DNA from: an uncultured Bacteroidales bacterium
Lineage (GTDB): Bacteria > Bacteroidota > Bacteroidia > Bacteroidales > Bacteroidaceae
Assembly: GCA_902787555.1 (NCBI GenBank)
Contig: CADAGO010000007.1
Span: 1 to 64,000, forward strand
Reading direction: 5' to 3'
DNA: 64,000 bases
Both the position numbers and the translations under genes were made by a program. A model generated the notes under the pieces. It did no database searches and was not told the DNA's origin. It was given only the letters and a program-made list of their open reading frames with translations. Below, piece after piece: positions 25,338-33,888 of this stretch; the stretch's first letter is position 1; each line of letters opens with the position of its first letter.

Positions 25338-26411
25338 ATGAAGAGAATTAGTATTACAATGGTTATGGCCGCTTTGGTGCTGATGGCATTAACGGCATGT
25401 GAGAACGCAGTAAAGCAGACGGCAGAAATCATTGACCTGCCGCGTGCGGAAACTCCAGAAAGTGTATCAACTGCGATGGACATATTCTTCGAACAAGCAG
25501 CTGCTAATTCGATGGACATCCATAGCGTGATGATTGTGAAAGACGGTAGCGTTATCTACAGTAAGTGGCAGAGCCAAGGAGTGGATAGTGTGCCACATGT
25601 GCTCCACTCTGTGAGCAAGACATTTACAGCTACAGCAGTGGGGCTTGCTATTGCAGACGGAAAGATGTCTCTAACGGACAAAGTCATCGATTACTTCCCA
25701 GACAAATTACCTGCGGAGGTGAGTGACAACCTGAAAGCAATGACTGTGCGCGATTTGCTTACGATGTCATGCGGACATGATGTTGAACCGTCATTCCGTA
25801 ATGCAAGTCCTGATCAAGACTGGGTAACGACCTTCCTTGCACATCCTGTTGTACATGAGCCTGGCACGTTCTATCTTTACAACAGCTTCGGCACTTATGT
25901 GCTTTCTGCTATCGTGCAGCAAGTGACGGGCGAAAAGGTGGTGGACTATTTGACACCTCGTCTGTTCGAACCCCTCCACATCGACAAGCCGATGTGGGAA
26001 GAAAGTCCGCAGGGCATCAACACAGGTGGCTGGGGGCTTTATCTGAAGACGGAGGATCTGGCAAAGATGGGTCAGTTACTGCTTCAGAAAGGAGAGTGGA
26101 ATGGCAAGCAGCTGATTCCAGCTGAGTGGGTTGAGGAAATGTCGAAGAAGCAGGTGGAGAGTATCAATCCTGGTACTCGTATCGAGCAGGCAGAGGAGCG
26201 AGGCATGACCAAGGAGACTAGCGACTGGATGCAGGGATATGGTTATCAGATGTGGCGCTGTCGTCCAGGCTGTTTCCGTGCTGACGGAGCCAGGGGACAA
26301 TACATCATCGTGGTTCCCGACAAGAATGCAGTGATTGCTATCACCTCGGATGTTGAGGATTTGCAAGGCGAGCTGAATCTTGTATGGGAGCATATCCTAC
26401 CAATTCTGTAA
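25338..26411 (+). CDS. Lipoprotein serine hydrolase of the class C beta-lactamase/DD-peptidase fold
   Basis: 357 residues. Signal MKRISITMVMAALVLMALTAC is a lipoprotein signal (lipobox LTAC). Catalytic SVSK (about residue 90) and YNS (about 180) fit the SxxK and YxN motifs of family S12/beta-lactamase-related proteins; the third motif is probably in the HIxGxR-like stretch near ADGARGQYI. Members act as esterases, peptidases or penicillin-binding proteins; the substrate is not predictable. Confidence 0.85.
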   Translation: MKRISITMVMAALVLMALTACENAVKQTAEIIDLPRAETPESVSTAMDIFFEQAAANSMDIHSVMIVKDGSVIYSKWQSQGVDSVPHVLHSVSKTFTATAVGLAIADGKMSLTDKVIDYFPDKLPAEVSDNLKAMTVRDLLTMSCGHDVEPSFRNASPDQDWVTTFLAHPVVHEPGTFYLYNSFGTYVLSAIVQQVTGEKVVDYLTPRLFEPLHIDKPMWEESPQGINTGGWGLYLKTEDLAKMGQLLLQKGEWNGKQLIPAEWVEEMSKKQVESINPGTRIEQAEERGMTKETSDWMQGYGYQMWRCRPGCFRADGARGQYIIVVPDKNAVIAITSDVEDLQGELNLVWEHILPIL

Positions 26412-26496
26412 AAATCTTCGTCAAGGCTGTCATGCGGGATGCGCTTTGCAGACATACTCGTCTTGAGCCGAGAGGATTTTGTTCCCCGTAAAATGA

Positions 26497-26534
26497 GAAA
26501 GAACATTTCAGAGTTTGCTCTGCAATGTTCTTTC
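26497..26534. terminator. Bidirectional terminator between serine hydrolase and tRNA-Leu
   Basis: GAAAGAACATT and AATGTTCTTTC flank an inner CAGAG/CTCTG pair with loop TTTG, giving a long stem with one mismatch between the convergent units. Confidence 0.75.
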
Positions 26535-26547
26535 TTGCTAAATACTG

Positions 26548-26631
26548 TACCGAAAGTGGGACTCGAACCCACACAGCCGTTATGGCCAAGGGATTTTAAG
26601 TCCCTCGTGTCTACCATTCCACCATTTCGGC
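26548..26631 (-). tRNA. tRNA-Leu(TAA)
   Basis: 84 nt. Acceptor arms GCCGAAA/TTTCGGT, D-arm with TGGTAGACA, anticodon loop CTTAAAA (anticodon TAA), a class II variable arm and T-arm GGGTTCGAGTCCC. CCA is not encoded. A promoter lies 22 nt upstream. Confidence 0.95.
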
Positions 26632-26652
26632 AGCCTGATTTATTAACGCGTG

Positions 26653-26698
26653 CAAAGGTACAAAAAAAAATGAACATTGAACATTGAACATTGAACAT
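26653..26698 (-). promoter_or_regulatory. tRNA-Leu promoter with heptad array upstream
   Basis: Minus-strand TACCTTTG at 26653-26660. Where the -33 region should be there is a perfect four-copy heptad tgaacat (26671-26698). Confidence 0.6.
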
Positions 26699-26871
26699 TT
26701 TTGCAAAAACGCCATTATTTCCGCACAAAAAACAAATAAAAGCAATTTTTTTCAACGAATTGACTTTACTTTTTGCAGTTTTCTCAGTCTAAAGGAATGT
26801 AGAAAGATATAAGTGCGCCAGAGAGAAAAAACAATTTATTTACTCATTAATTCTAAATCAAACGTTTGACC

Positions 26872-27705
26872 ATGAGAAGAATTTTACTATTTGCAGTAGC
26901 ATCATTAATGATGGTGGGTGCAGCTAGTGCTCAGCCCACACAGGGTCCAAGAGAACCACGCGAGTTCCATGGCCCTCAAGGCCAATTCCATGCACCTCAG
27001 GGTATGCAACATTTCCAGGCTCCTAAAGAGTTTAAAGGCGGCCCCCGCGACTTCCGTGCTCCACGCGGTCCACAGGGACCAAAAGGTCCACAGGCATTCC
27101 GCCCACGTCCAGGACACAAGAACTTTACTGTTGTAGCTCTGACTGAAGACGAGGTTGCAGCACGTTTTGCACGTCATCTGCGTCTCGACAGCGAGAAAGC
27201 AGCCGCTTTTGCTCCTATCTTTACTGCCTATCGTGCAGCTTTGAAGGAAGTAATCGAGCAGAATCCTGTTACCTTCAAGCCAAAAGGTCCTAAGGGTCCA
27301 AAGGGTGAGAAAGCACAAAAGCCAACAGAAGAGCAGATTGCTGAGATGAAGGCAATGCGTGAAAAATTCGCAGCACAGGCAAAAGCTATCAGAGAGGTTC
27401 GCAACGAGTACAAGGAAAGCTTCCTCGAAGTACTGTCAAAGCATCAGTATCGCTGGTTGCAGTATCTGGAGCGTGACATGAGTATGTATGTGAAGTTTGT
27501 ACGTCAGCAGGACGAAGAAAAGACTGAAGAAGAACCACAGGCTACAGCACCAGCACGCGATGAAGATCTCGCAGCAGGTATCGGCTCTGTAGAAAAGGAC
27601 GATGCTGCAAGCACTTGGTATTCAGTTGACGGCACAAGGGTTACTGGTCAGCCAACCAAGTCGGGCATCTATGTAGTTGACGGCAAAAAGGTAATGGTGA
27701 AGTAA
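26872..27705 (+). CDS. Secreted collagen-like/Spy-like protein with conserved C-terminal tail
   Basis: 277 residues from the ATG at 26872 (a TTG six bases upstream is less likely). Signal MRRILLFAVASLMMVGAASAQ. Residues about 23-80 are rich in Gly-Pro-Gln/Lys with collagen-like triplets (GPQGPKGPQ), a second GPKGPKGEK run sits near 140. Residues about 88-210 are helical with LTEDEVAARFARHLRLD, reminiscent of Spy/CpxP-type periplasmic chaperones, but this is a weak resemblance. The end (STWYSVDGTRV...GIYVVDGKKVMVK) parallels the end of the phosphoesterase at 20444, a tail like T9SS-type C-terminal domains. Confidence 0.75.
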   Translation: MRRILLFAVASLMMVGAASAQPTQGPREPREFHGPQGQFHAPQGMQHFQAPKEFKGGPRDFRAPRGPQGPKGPQAFRPRPGHKNFTVVALTEDEVAARFARHLRLDSEKAAAFAPIFTAYRAALKEVIEQNPVTFKPKGPKGPKGEKAQKPTEEQIAEMKAMREKFAAQAKAIREVRNEYKESFLEVLSKHQYRWLQYLERDMSMYVKFVRQQDEEKTEEEPQATAPARDEDLAAGIGSVEKDDAASTWYSVDGTRVTGQPTKSGIYVVDGKKVMVK

Positions 27706-27766
27706 CGGCCTGTTGCTTAAAACGGTACTGATAAGCATGCCGCTTTGAGGCTTGCTGGAAATCAAT

Positions 27767-27800
27767 TAGGGAGAGGGGTTCTCGCGAACGTCTCTCCCTA
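27767..27800. terminator. Strong hairpin after the collagen-like gene
   Basis: TAGGGAGAG pairs with CTCTCCCTA and an inner GTTC pairs with GAAC around a TCGC loop. No T-run follows directly on either strand. On the minus strand it lies about 50 nt downstream of an orphan -7 box TACCTTTG (27850-27857). Confidence 0.5.
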
Positions 27801-27849
27801 CTCAATAAGTATTAATTTTTTAAGGTAAAAAGATTGTTTTTAGGATGGT

Positions 27850-27857
27850 GCAAAGGT
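27850..27857 (-). promoter_or_regulatory. Orphan minus-strand -7 box TACCTTTG
   Basis: A consensus box behind the ilvE stop, pointing away from ilvE toward the hairpin 27767-27800; no coding sequence follows. It may drive a short RNA or be fortuitous. Confidence 0.3.
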
Positions 27858-27949
27858 AGTGCATTTTATTCACACGAGCATAACTTTATTTATGTTTTAT
27901 AACATATGTTTTCGTGCACAACCTAAAAACCACCTATTTCTTTACCTTT

Positions 27950-28966
27950 TTAATCGAGAATCACAGTTGTCCAACCATGAGTGTCGGGTTCTGTGCCGTA
28001 TTGGATACCGCGCAGTTTATTATACAGTTTTGTGCAGATTGGACCAGGTTTTCCGTCCTTTGAGAACACAAAACTCTGTTTGGTTTCCAAGTCGTCAATC
28101 TTAGCGATTGGGGAAATTACGGCTGCAGTACCGCAAGCACCAGCTTCCTCGAATGTTGATAATTCTTCCTCTGGTATCTGGCGGCGTTCAACCTTCATGC
28201 CCATATCTTCAGCCAGCTGCATCAGACTCTTGTTCGTAATTGATGGCAGGATGCTGGTTGACTTAGGTGTGACGTATGTGTTGTCCTTGATGCCAAAGAA
28301 GTTGGCTGCACCACATTCGTCCATATATTTCTTTTCCTTGGCATCGAGATAGAACTCGCAGCTGTATCCCAGGTCGTGCGCCATCTTGTTGGCACGCAGG
28401 CTGGCTGCATAGTTGCCTCCCACCTTGTAGATACCTGTACCCAATGGGGCAGAGCGGTCGAATTCGCGAATAATGACGTATGGGTTCGCTGCAAATCCAC
28501 CCTTGAAGTATGGGCCTACGGGTGTGACGAACATCAGGAACAGATATTCGCTGGCTGGGTGTACGCCCACCTGTGCACTCGTACCGATCAGCAGCGGTCG
28601 GATGTAGAGTGTGGCTCCACTTTCGTATGGAGGAATAAAGCGTTGGTTCAGTGTTACTACTTTCTTCACCATCTCCTCAAAGAGTTCGGTAGGCACTTCG
28701 GGCATCAGGATGCCGCGACAGGTTGATTGCAAGCGGGCTGCATTTTCATCCATGCGGAACACTCGCACCTTGCCGTCAGGACAACGGTATGCTTTCAGAC
28801 CCTCGAACGCTTCCTGACCATAGTGCAGACACGTAGCTGCCATGTGGAGAGGAATTGTTTCTTCACTACAAGTTTCAATCTCACCCCAATTGCCATTTCT
28901 GTAATAGCAACGGACATTGTAATCGGTTTTGTTGTAGCCAAAACCAATGTTTGACCAATCCATCAT
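27950..28966 (-). CDS. ilvE: Branched-chain amino acid aminotransferase
   Basis: 338 residues (a second ATG 3 bases later is equally possible). Fold-type IV transaminase: catalytic Lys in YKVGGNYAAS (about 175), EEAGACGTAAVISP and the substrate-loop LHYGQEAFEGLKAY are those of IlvE. It catalyses the last step of Leu, Ile and Val synthesis with 2-oxoglutarate. Single transcription unit with a promoter at 29030-29037 and a degenerate heptad array in its leader. Confidence 0.93.
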   Translation of the reverse strand: MMDWSNIGFGYNKTDYNVRCYYRNGNWGEIETCSEETIPLHMAATCLHYGQEAFEGLKAYRCPDGKVRVFRMDENAARLQSTCRGILMPEVPTELFEEMVKKVVTLNQRFIPPYESGATLYIRPLLIGTSAQVGVHPASEYLFLMFVTPVGPYFKGGFAANPYVIIREFDRSAPLGTGIYKVGGNYAASLRANKMAHDLGYSCEFYLDAKEKKYMDECGAANFFGIKDNTYVTPKSTSILPSITNKSLMQLAEDMGMKVERRQIPEEELSTFEEAGACGTAAVISPIAKIDDLETKQSFVFSKDGKPGPICTKLYNKLRGIQYGTEPDTHGWTTVILD

Positions 28967-29029
28967 ATCATTTACTATTTATCAATTGACTATTTACTGT
29001 TTAAGTGCCTGTTAACTGCTAACAGACTG

Positions 29030-29037
29030 CAAATGTA
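29030..29037 (-). promoter_or_regulatory. -7 box TACATTTG for ilvE
   Basis: Minus-strand TACATTTG, 63 nt upstream of the ilvE start. Leader 28969-29003 shows a degenerate 7-bp period. Confidence 0.5.
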
Positions 29038-29111
29038 AGCAAATTTTTTCAATTGTGCATCATTTTGTTGGTAAAACAAGCGAATAGCTGTAAAAATGAT
29101 AGCAAATATGC

Positions 29112-29903
29112 CTATTTCGCCAGTTGTCGGACAGGGAATGTGAAATAAGTATCGGGGAACGGTTCGTTCTTCAAAGTGAAGTGCCACCATTCGCTGTCGA
29201 GTGCTTTGAATCCATGTCTCAACATTGCTTTGCGCAGAATCATACGGTTTGCAAACTGTTCGGCTGTGATGCTGCGACCTGTCGGACTTTTCGTGTTGTC
29301 GCCTGTATATTCGCCTGTATCGGGATTGCCACAGAAGTCGGGATGACTCTCAGGGCCAAACCAGTCGAAGGTGCCACCCATATCCAGCTCTTTCTCTGTT
29401 GTCATATCAAACAGGGTGAGGTCGACCGTACTGCCACGCGTGTGTCCGCTTTTTGCCATAATATACTCCTGATCGAAGAGCACACTCTTGTCCAAGTCGG
29501 GATAGAAGTATGTCTTCATCAGCGTGTCTGGTATGTCGGCTGCCCAACGCACAAAATGGTCTACACCTTTTTGCGGACGATAGGCATCATAAATCTTGAG
29601 CCGATAGCCTTGAGCCATCACATCGTCGCTCACAGCTTTCAGGCTGTCTGCTGCTATGCGTGTCATCAGGGCTGTAGGTTGCTCGTAACCATCGATACGT
29701 GCTCCCACGAAGTTGTACGTGCCAAAGCAGCGGATTTCCAGAATCACATCAGGAACAGCATCCGTAAGGGTTACAAACTGGCTGGAGTCGTCTGTAGGAG
29801 ACAGGGCGATTTCTTTTTTCTCATCACCCATGCGGAAGACGAACAACAATGCTCCGCAGATCACAAGGACAGCAATACATGCCCAAAAGAGTTTCTTGTT
29901 CAT
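29112..29903 (-). CDS. Envelope D-Ala-D-Ala dipeptidase (M15D, VanX-like)
   Basis: 263 residues with an N-terminal membrane anchor or signal (WACIAVLVICGALLFVF). Zinc-binding and catalytic elements of M15D are present: SGHTRGSTVDLTL (His and Asp ligands, about 150-162) and SEWWHFT near 245 (Glu and His). Such enzymes cleave D-alanyl-D-alanine dipeptide. VanX works with VanHA in glycopeptide resistance, but no vanHA is nearby, so a cell-wall recycling role is more likely. It is the last gene of the leftward pectin cluster, 63 bp after rhaM. Confidence 0.87.
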   Translation of the reverse strand: MNKKLFWACIAVLVICGALLFVFRMGDEKKEIALSPTDDSSQFVTLTDAVPDVILEIRCFGTYNFVGARIDGYEQPTALMTRIAADSLKAVSDDVMAQGYRLKIYDAYRPQKGVDHFVRWAADIPDTLMKTYFYPDLDKSVLFDQEYIMAKSGHTRGSTVDLTLFDMTTEKELDMGGTFDWFGPESHPDFCGNPDTGEYTGDNTKSPTGRSITAEQFANRMILRKAMLRHGFKALDSEWWHFTLKNEPFPDTYFTFPVRQLAK

Positions 29904-29966
29904 ATTGTGTTATGCTTAATCAACGTCTGCTCAACGATTGTAGGGAGTTCATGAGTTCTCGCTCCG

Positions 29967-30284
29967 TCAGTCCATATGGAACATCTCGGGTAGCGGAATG
30001 GAGATGGGGGAGTTGTCGGGGTTGGTCTCCATGATGTCTGCCATATATGCCCACCATCGCTGTACGATTTCCAGATTGCCCATATCCTGACTGCCACCTT
30101 CTCCCTTAGTCTTCTGACAGGCAAAGAGGGTGTTGGTGTCCTCGTCGAGATAGATGCTGTAGTCGAACACCCCTCCGTCATGGAGCAGTTGTTTCATCTC
30201 TGGCCACAATGCAGCGTGGCGTCTCTTGTACTCTTCCTTGAAGCCTGGCTTAAGGAACATTTTGAATGCTTCTCTTTTTTCCAT
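29967..30284 (-). CDS. rhaM: L-rhamnose mutarotase
   Basis: 105 residues, the full length of RhaM. KPGFKEEYKRRHAALWPEM holds the catalytic His and the conserved Trp, followed by YSIYLDEDTNTLFA and the QRWWAYMADIM segment. It interconverts alpha- and beta-L-rhamnopyranose, needed for uptake and isomerisation of rhamnose freed from rhamnogalacturonan. Its start overlaps the end of the C10 protease gene by 35 bp, so the two are translationally linked. Confidence 0.92.
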   Translation of the reverse strand: MEKREAFKMFLKPGFKEEYKRRHAALWPEMKQLLHDGGVFDYSIYLDEDTNTLFACQKTKGEGGSQDMGNLEIVQRWWAYMADIMETNPDNSPISIPLPEMFHMD

Positions 30285-32136
30285 CGTCGCTGATGATTAT
30301 TTGGTGAGGTAATAATTGATTCAAAGGTTTACCCGTAGGGTCGAATAGTCGCTTTGCGCGTGTTGCCATCGTTGCAGGACTGATGCCGCTTGCCTGGTTA
30401 ACCACAGTTATCTCTTTTGTTTGGTCGAATACGATGAGACTGTCTGTAAAGAGGTCGATGTCGTAGAGCACATGTACGCGAATGGTATCGCTCAATCGAT
30501 TGCTGATATACATGTATTTGAAATCGATGGTTTCAGTCGTGTGCGGCTCGATATACAGGCCTACCGAAGCCAGCATCTGATAACCGCTTGGGGTCAGGTC
30601 GGATTCGTGTGTGATGAAGATGCGTCCACAGTATTCGTCATCACTATTGTTGGCAACTTCAATGGTACAGGGTGCATAGGTGCCGCGTGTCACGGTATCA
30701 GGCAATTGCATGCTGACAAGCTCCAGGTGTTCCAGTGCACTCTGCGCCTCGCGCAGTTGGATTTCGTCTCCTCGTTTCTCGATATATATAAAATAAGGTG
30801 TGCCGCAGATTGTTCGGGCTCGTTTCCATACTCCGTTGTCCTCAAACATAGGCATCAGACGATAGGTTGCGTCCTTCAGTCCTGACAACTGTGGCAGGAT
30901 GCTCGTGAGCAGGATGGTGTCCGTGTAGGTCGTGTCCTCAAACTCCTCGAGTTCGAACAGACGGTTATAGTCATATACCACCTTCACCATTTCCTCGCTC
31001 TCCGTACCTGTTAATCCCAGCACTACCTTCCCTTGGTGCTGATTCCAACCTATGTTGCTGAGGTGGTGTACAATCAGGGCAGAGTCGGGCTTAAGTTCCA
31101 GATGAGAGAAAGCATACTCATGTGTTTCGACGGATGGCGTGCCTGCCTGATAGGGCTGAATACCCAAGGTGAACGACTGGAAGTAATTCATTCCTTTCTC
31201 GCGTCGGTTTGGGTCATGATTCCATTCCGGCTGATCGGGATTCATGTAGTCGATGTTGTAATAGCCGTTACACCATCCGCCCCATCCCCAATTGATGTGG
31301 TAGAGGCCTTGGTTGTCGTATCCATCGATGACAAATGCATGTCCGCCTCCTGAATCGTGAGCGCTGCATAGCACAGGACGGCTTGCAGCCAGTTCGTTTC
31401 GAATCATGGCATGCAACTCGCTGCGGTGATAGAAGTCGCGATACACCATTCGCATGCCTGGGTCGTAACCAAAGTAGTTGAATAGCGCGTATGGCTGTCT
31501 CACAGATTCTGCTCCGCTTGCCTCCACGCCATACTGCATCTCGACACTGATGCCGCAATCGCTTGCCAGCAGGGCTACAGCCTGCGCCTGACGTGCGCTG
31601 TAGTTGACACCTGCATACGAGTCGAGCATATAGTCCCATTCGTAGGTGTGGGTAGAAAAGTCGGCTGTAAGTGTCTCCTTGCATCCCTTCACGTCCGAAT
31701 AGGTGTGACTGCCCGTTCCGCGTGCTGGGTATTTATAGTAATACATCACCTCCGACATTGCAGTTGCCACACATCCCGTTTTGCAGTGAGTGCTGTCGAT
31801 GATAGGGGATAGGTTGTTATAAGGATCGTCTTGCGTCCAGGCATCCGTACAGAGAGGAGCAACCGCATCAGGCAGTTCTGGGGCAGCATTGAGCCGAGGT
31901 CCTCTCAGTTTGGTCTGCTTGTCGAATGTCTCTATCACCTTGCGAAACAGTGTGTCTGTCTGCATCGCCCTGTCGAAATCGCCAGTTTCTGAGTACGCAA
32001 GCAACACTTCACGCCCCTCCAGCTCTTTCGAGATGGTGAATCCGTGATGCAGTCGCTGAACGCGTAGCGGTTTGTTGGGCTGCGCAGCAAGCGCCATGCA
32101 ACAGTTCAATAATGCTATGATGATATAATACCTCAC
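30250..32136 (-). CDS. Secreted C10 cysteine peptidase (streptopain family)
   Basis: 628 residues, signal MRYYIIIALLNCCMALAAQ. Catalytic Cys in KTGCVATAMSEVMYYY (about 119) and His in GGGHAFVIDGYD (about 264), followed by HINWGWGGWCNGYY, are diagnostic of SpeB/streptopain and of B. fragilis C10 proteases. The propeptide before the Cys is only about 100 residues. Residues about 330-628 are beta-rich accessory domains. It begins 2 bp after the CE12 gene and overlaps rhaM, an odd place for a protease. Confidence 0.87.
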   Translation of the reverse strand: MRYYIIIALLNCCMALAAQPNKPLRVQRLHHGFTISKELEGREVLLAYSETGDFDRAMQTDTLFRKVIETFDKQTKLRGPRLNAAPELPDAVAPLCTDAWTQDDPYNNLSPIIDSTHCKTGCVATAMSEVMYYYKYPARGTGSHTYSDVKGCKETLTADFSTHTYEWDYMLDSYAGVNYSARQAQAVALLASDCGISVEMQYGVEASGAESVRQPYALFNYFGYDPGMRMVYRDFYHRSELHAMIRNELAASRPVLCSAHDSGGGHAFVIDGYDNQGLYHINWGWGGWCNGYYNIDYMNPDQPEWNHDPNRREKGMNYFQSFTLGIQPYQAGTPSVETHEYAFSHLELKPDSALIVHHLSNIGWNQHQGKVVLGLTGTESEEMVKVVYDYNRLFELEEFEDTTYTDTILLTSILPQLSGLKDATYRLMPMFEDNGVWKRARTICGTPYFIYIEKRGDEIQLREAQSALEHLELVSMQLPDTVTRGTYAPCTIEVANNSDDEYCGRIFITHESDLTPSGYQMLASVGLYIEPHTTETIDFKYMYISNRLSDTIRVHVLYDIDLFTDSLIVFDQTKEITVVNQASGISPATMATRAKRLFDPTGKPLNQLLPHQIIISDDGKKRSIQNVP

Positions 32137-32137
32137 C

Positions 32138-33778
32138 TTATTTCAAGTATTTCGCCAGCTGGCTTTTGTTTGCTTTCAGTCCTTTTGCCACACTCTGTGC
32201 ATTGAGCAGCGCACCTTTCTTCGAGGTGTGGGTGTGGTCGTTGTTGTAGTATTCCTTCGCCCCTTCGCGGCCAATCTTGTCGAGTGCGTCAGCCGTGATG
32301 TTGTGTACATCGACAAACTCCACTCCTGTCTCAGCAACCACCTCACGATACCATTTACCGTACGAGTCGTTTCTGCGTTCAATCTTGCCGCCTGGCCATT
32401 CATTACGAGGAGTGAGAGAGAGTAGGATAGGGGTAGCTCCTTTCTCGCGTACGTCCTGAATGAATTTCTTCAGGTACCATCCGAACGAGTAGATTACCTT
32501 ATATTGGCCGTTCGACTGCAGGCGATACACATGACAAGTATCGGCAGCAGAAGCAATCACTCCACGTTCCTTGTCACGGTCGATACCGCCTATGTCGTTA
32601 TGTCCGAACTGAATCAGTACGAAGTCGCCCGGTTCGAGCGAGTTATAGACATTATCCCACAATCCCTCGTAGAGGAAGGTTCGTGTGCTGCGTCCTGCCC
32701 GTCCAGCATTGACGACGGTACATTTCTTCTCGTCGAACACACTGGTCGCTACGGCTCCCCAGCCCCACATGCCGTTTTCGTCGTTATCGTTGTTTTTCAT
32801 TGTCGAGTCGCCCGTAGTGAATACCACAGGTTTGCCTTTCTGGCGTCTTTGGTCGATGCGTGGTGGGTGTACAGCATCATGTTTTAGGAATGTTTTCAGC
32901 AAGGCTACGTCAGGGTGGTTACATGCCTCGATACCTTCAGCACACGATGCGGCATTCATCTTCGCACCAAACTCGCTGGAGTGAATCTTGTCGCCAAAGA
33001 AGAAGTAGTTGGTCTTCCACTTTCCATATTTCTCTAGCTTTGTTGCGCTGATGTCGTTCAGGTCGATAAACGGAGTATTGAGTTCCTCACTCATGGCTTT
33101 GATCCAAGGGGTGAAGTCGTTCAGCTTGCGTTGTATCTTTGTTGGGTCGTTGGGTTCGTAGTCGTTACGTGGAGTCAGCGTGAAGAGTACAGGGATGGCG
33201 CCTTTCGCACGAATCTCCTGCACATACTTGCGGATGTAGCCGCCAAAGGTGTACACCATTTCCTGTCTGCCCGTCTCTTTGATGGTGACAAGAGTGGAAT
33301 CATGACCTGTACCCCTGATGCATGAGCGCGCACGACCGGAGTCGAGTGGCCCGTTGTCGTTATGTCCCAGTTCCAGGAACACATAGTCGCCCTTCCTGAT
33401 GCCCTGCAGTACAGGTTGCCACAAGTCGCGATAGAATGTACGGGTACTCATTCCGCCCAACGCATGGTTCTCGACCGTGATGCGGCGTTCGTCCCAGAAC
33501 AAATGTTCGAAATAGCCCCATCCCCACTGACCGTTATTACCATTGCCAAGCGTTCCGTTCCGCATCGTGGAATTGCCCACTAGGAATATCACAGGGTTGT
33601 TCCCCTTGCGACTCGACCCGCTCACAGGTCTCACTTGGTTCGCTTTCTCTAATGAATCGGCAGTATTATCCACAACACCGTTCACATCTCTCATGCCTTG
33701 AAAACGTGGAAGGTCCTGAGCATCTAGGAAAATGTAAAAATTAAATAATGTAATAATTAAAAACCACCTCAACATCAT
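32138..33778 (-). CDS. Secreted tandem rhamnogalacturonan acetylesterase (two CE12/SGNH domains)
   Basis: 546 residues from the ATG at 33778; an upstream ATG at 33790 comes from a heptad array and precedes the signal MMLRWFLIITLFNFYIFLDA. Two SGNH domains follow: the first with VGNSTMRNG, GHNDNG and a C-terminal HSSEFGAKMNA; the second with TGDSTMKNN, GHNDIG and HTSKKGALLNA. Both keep Ser, Gly, Asn and His of block I, II, III and V. CE12 removes acetyl groups from galacturonate of rhamnogalacturonan-I, opening it to PL11-type lyases. Confidence 0.9.
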   Translation of the reverse strand: MMLRWFLIITLFNFYIFLDAQDLPRFQGMRDVNGVVDNTADSLEKANQVRPVSGSSRKGNNPVIFLVGNSTMRNGTLGNGNNGQWGWGYFEHLFWDERRITVENHALGGMSTRTFYRDLWQPVLQGIRKGDYVFLELGHNDNGPLDSGRARSCIRGTGHDSTLVTIKETGRQEMVYTFGGYIRKYVQEIRAKGAIPVLFTLTPRNDYEPNDPTKIQRKLNDFTPWIKAMSEELNTPFIDLNDISATKLEKYGKWKTNYFFFGDKIHSSEFGAKMNAASCAEGIEACNHPDVALLKTFLKHDAVHPPRIDQRRQKGKPVVFTTGDSTMKNNDNDENGMWGWGAVATSVFDEKKCTVVNAGRAGRSTRTFLYEGLWDNVYNSLEPGDFVLIQFGHNDIGGIDRDKERGVIASAADTCHVYRLQSNGQYKVIYSFGWYLKKFIQDVREKGATPILLSLTPRNEWPGGKIERRNDSYGKWYREVVAETGVEFVDVHNITADALDKIGREGAKEYYNNDHTHTSKKGALLNAQSVAKGLKANKSQLAKYLK

Positions 33779-33782
33779 ATTA

Positions 33783-33812
33783 TTTACCATTTACCATTTA
33801 ACCATTTACTAT
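33783..33812. repeat. Heptad array (tttacca units) upstream of the CE12 gene
   Basis: tttacca at 33783-33789 and 33790-33796 followed by degenerate units with the same period; the low-complexity A/T sequence runs on to about 33880 and fills the spacer to the beta-flower gene. Confidence 0.6.
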
Positions 33813-33888
33813 TAAGCTATTAACCTATTAAGCAATTAAGCTAAAATACAATAACCTATAACCATTACAAATTCTACTAACCTAATTA

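Noticed and set aside
26439-26687. Frames on both strands across tRNA-Leu(TAA)
   Set aside because: They overlap a clear tRNA gene and two hairpins.
26671-26698. Heptad arrays as CRISPR repeats
   Set aside because: Seven-bp units without spacers; no cas genes anywhere in the window.
29112-29903. VanX-like dipeptidase as part of a vancomycin-resistance operon
   Set aside because: No vanH, vanA/B or two-component genes nearby.
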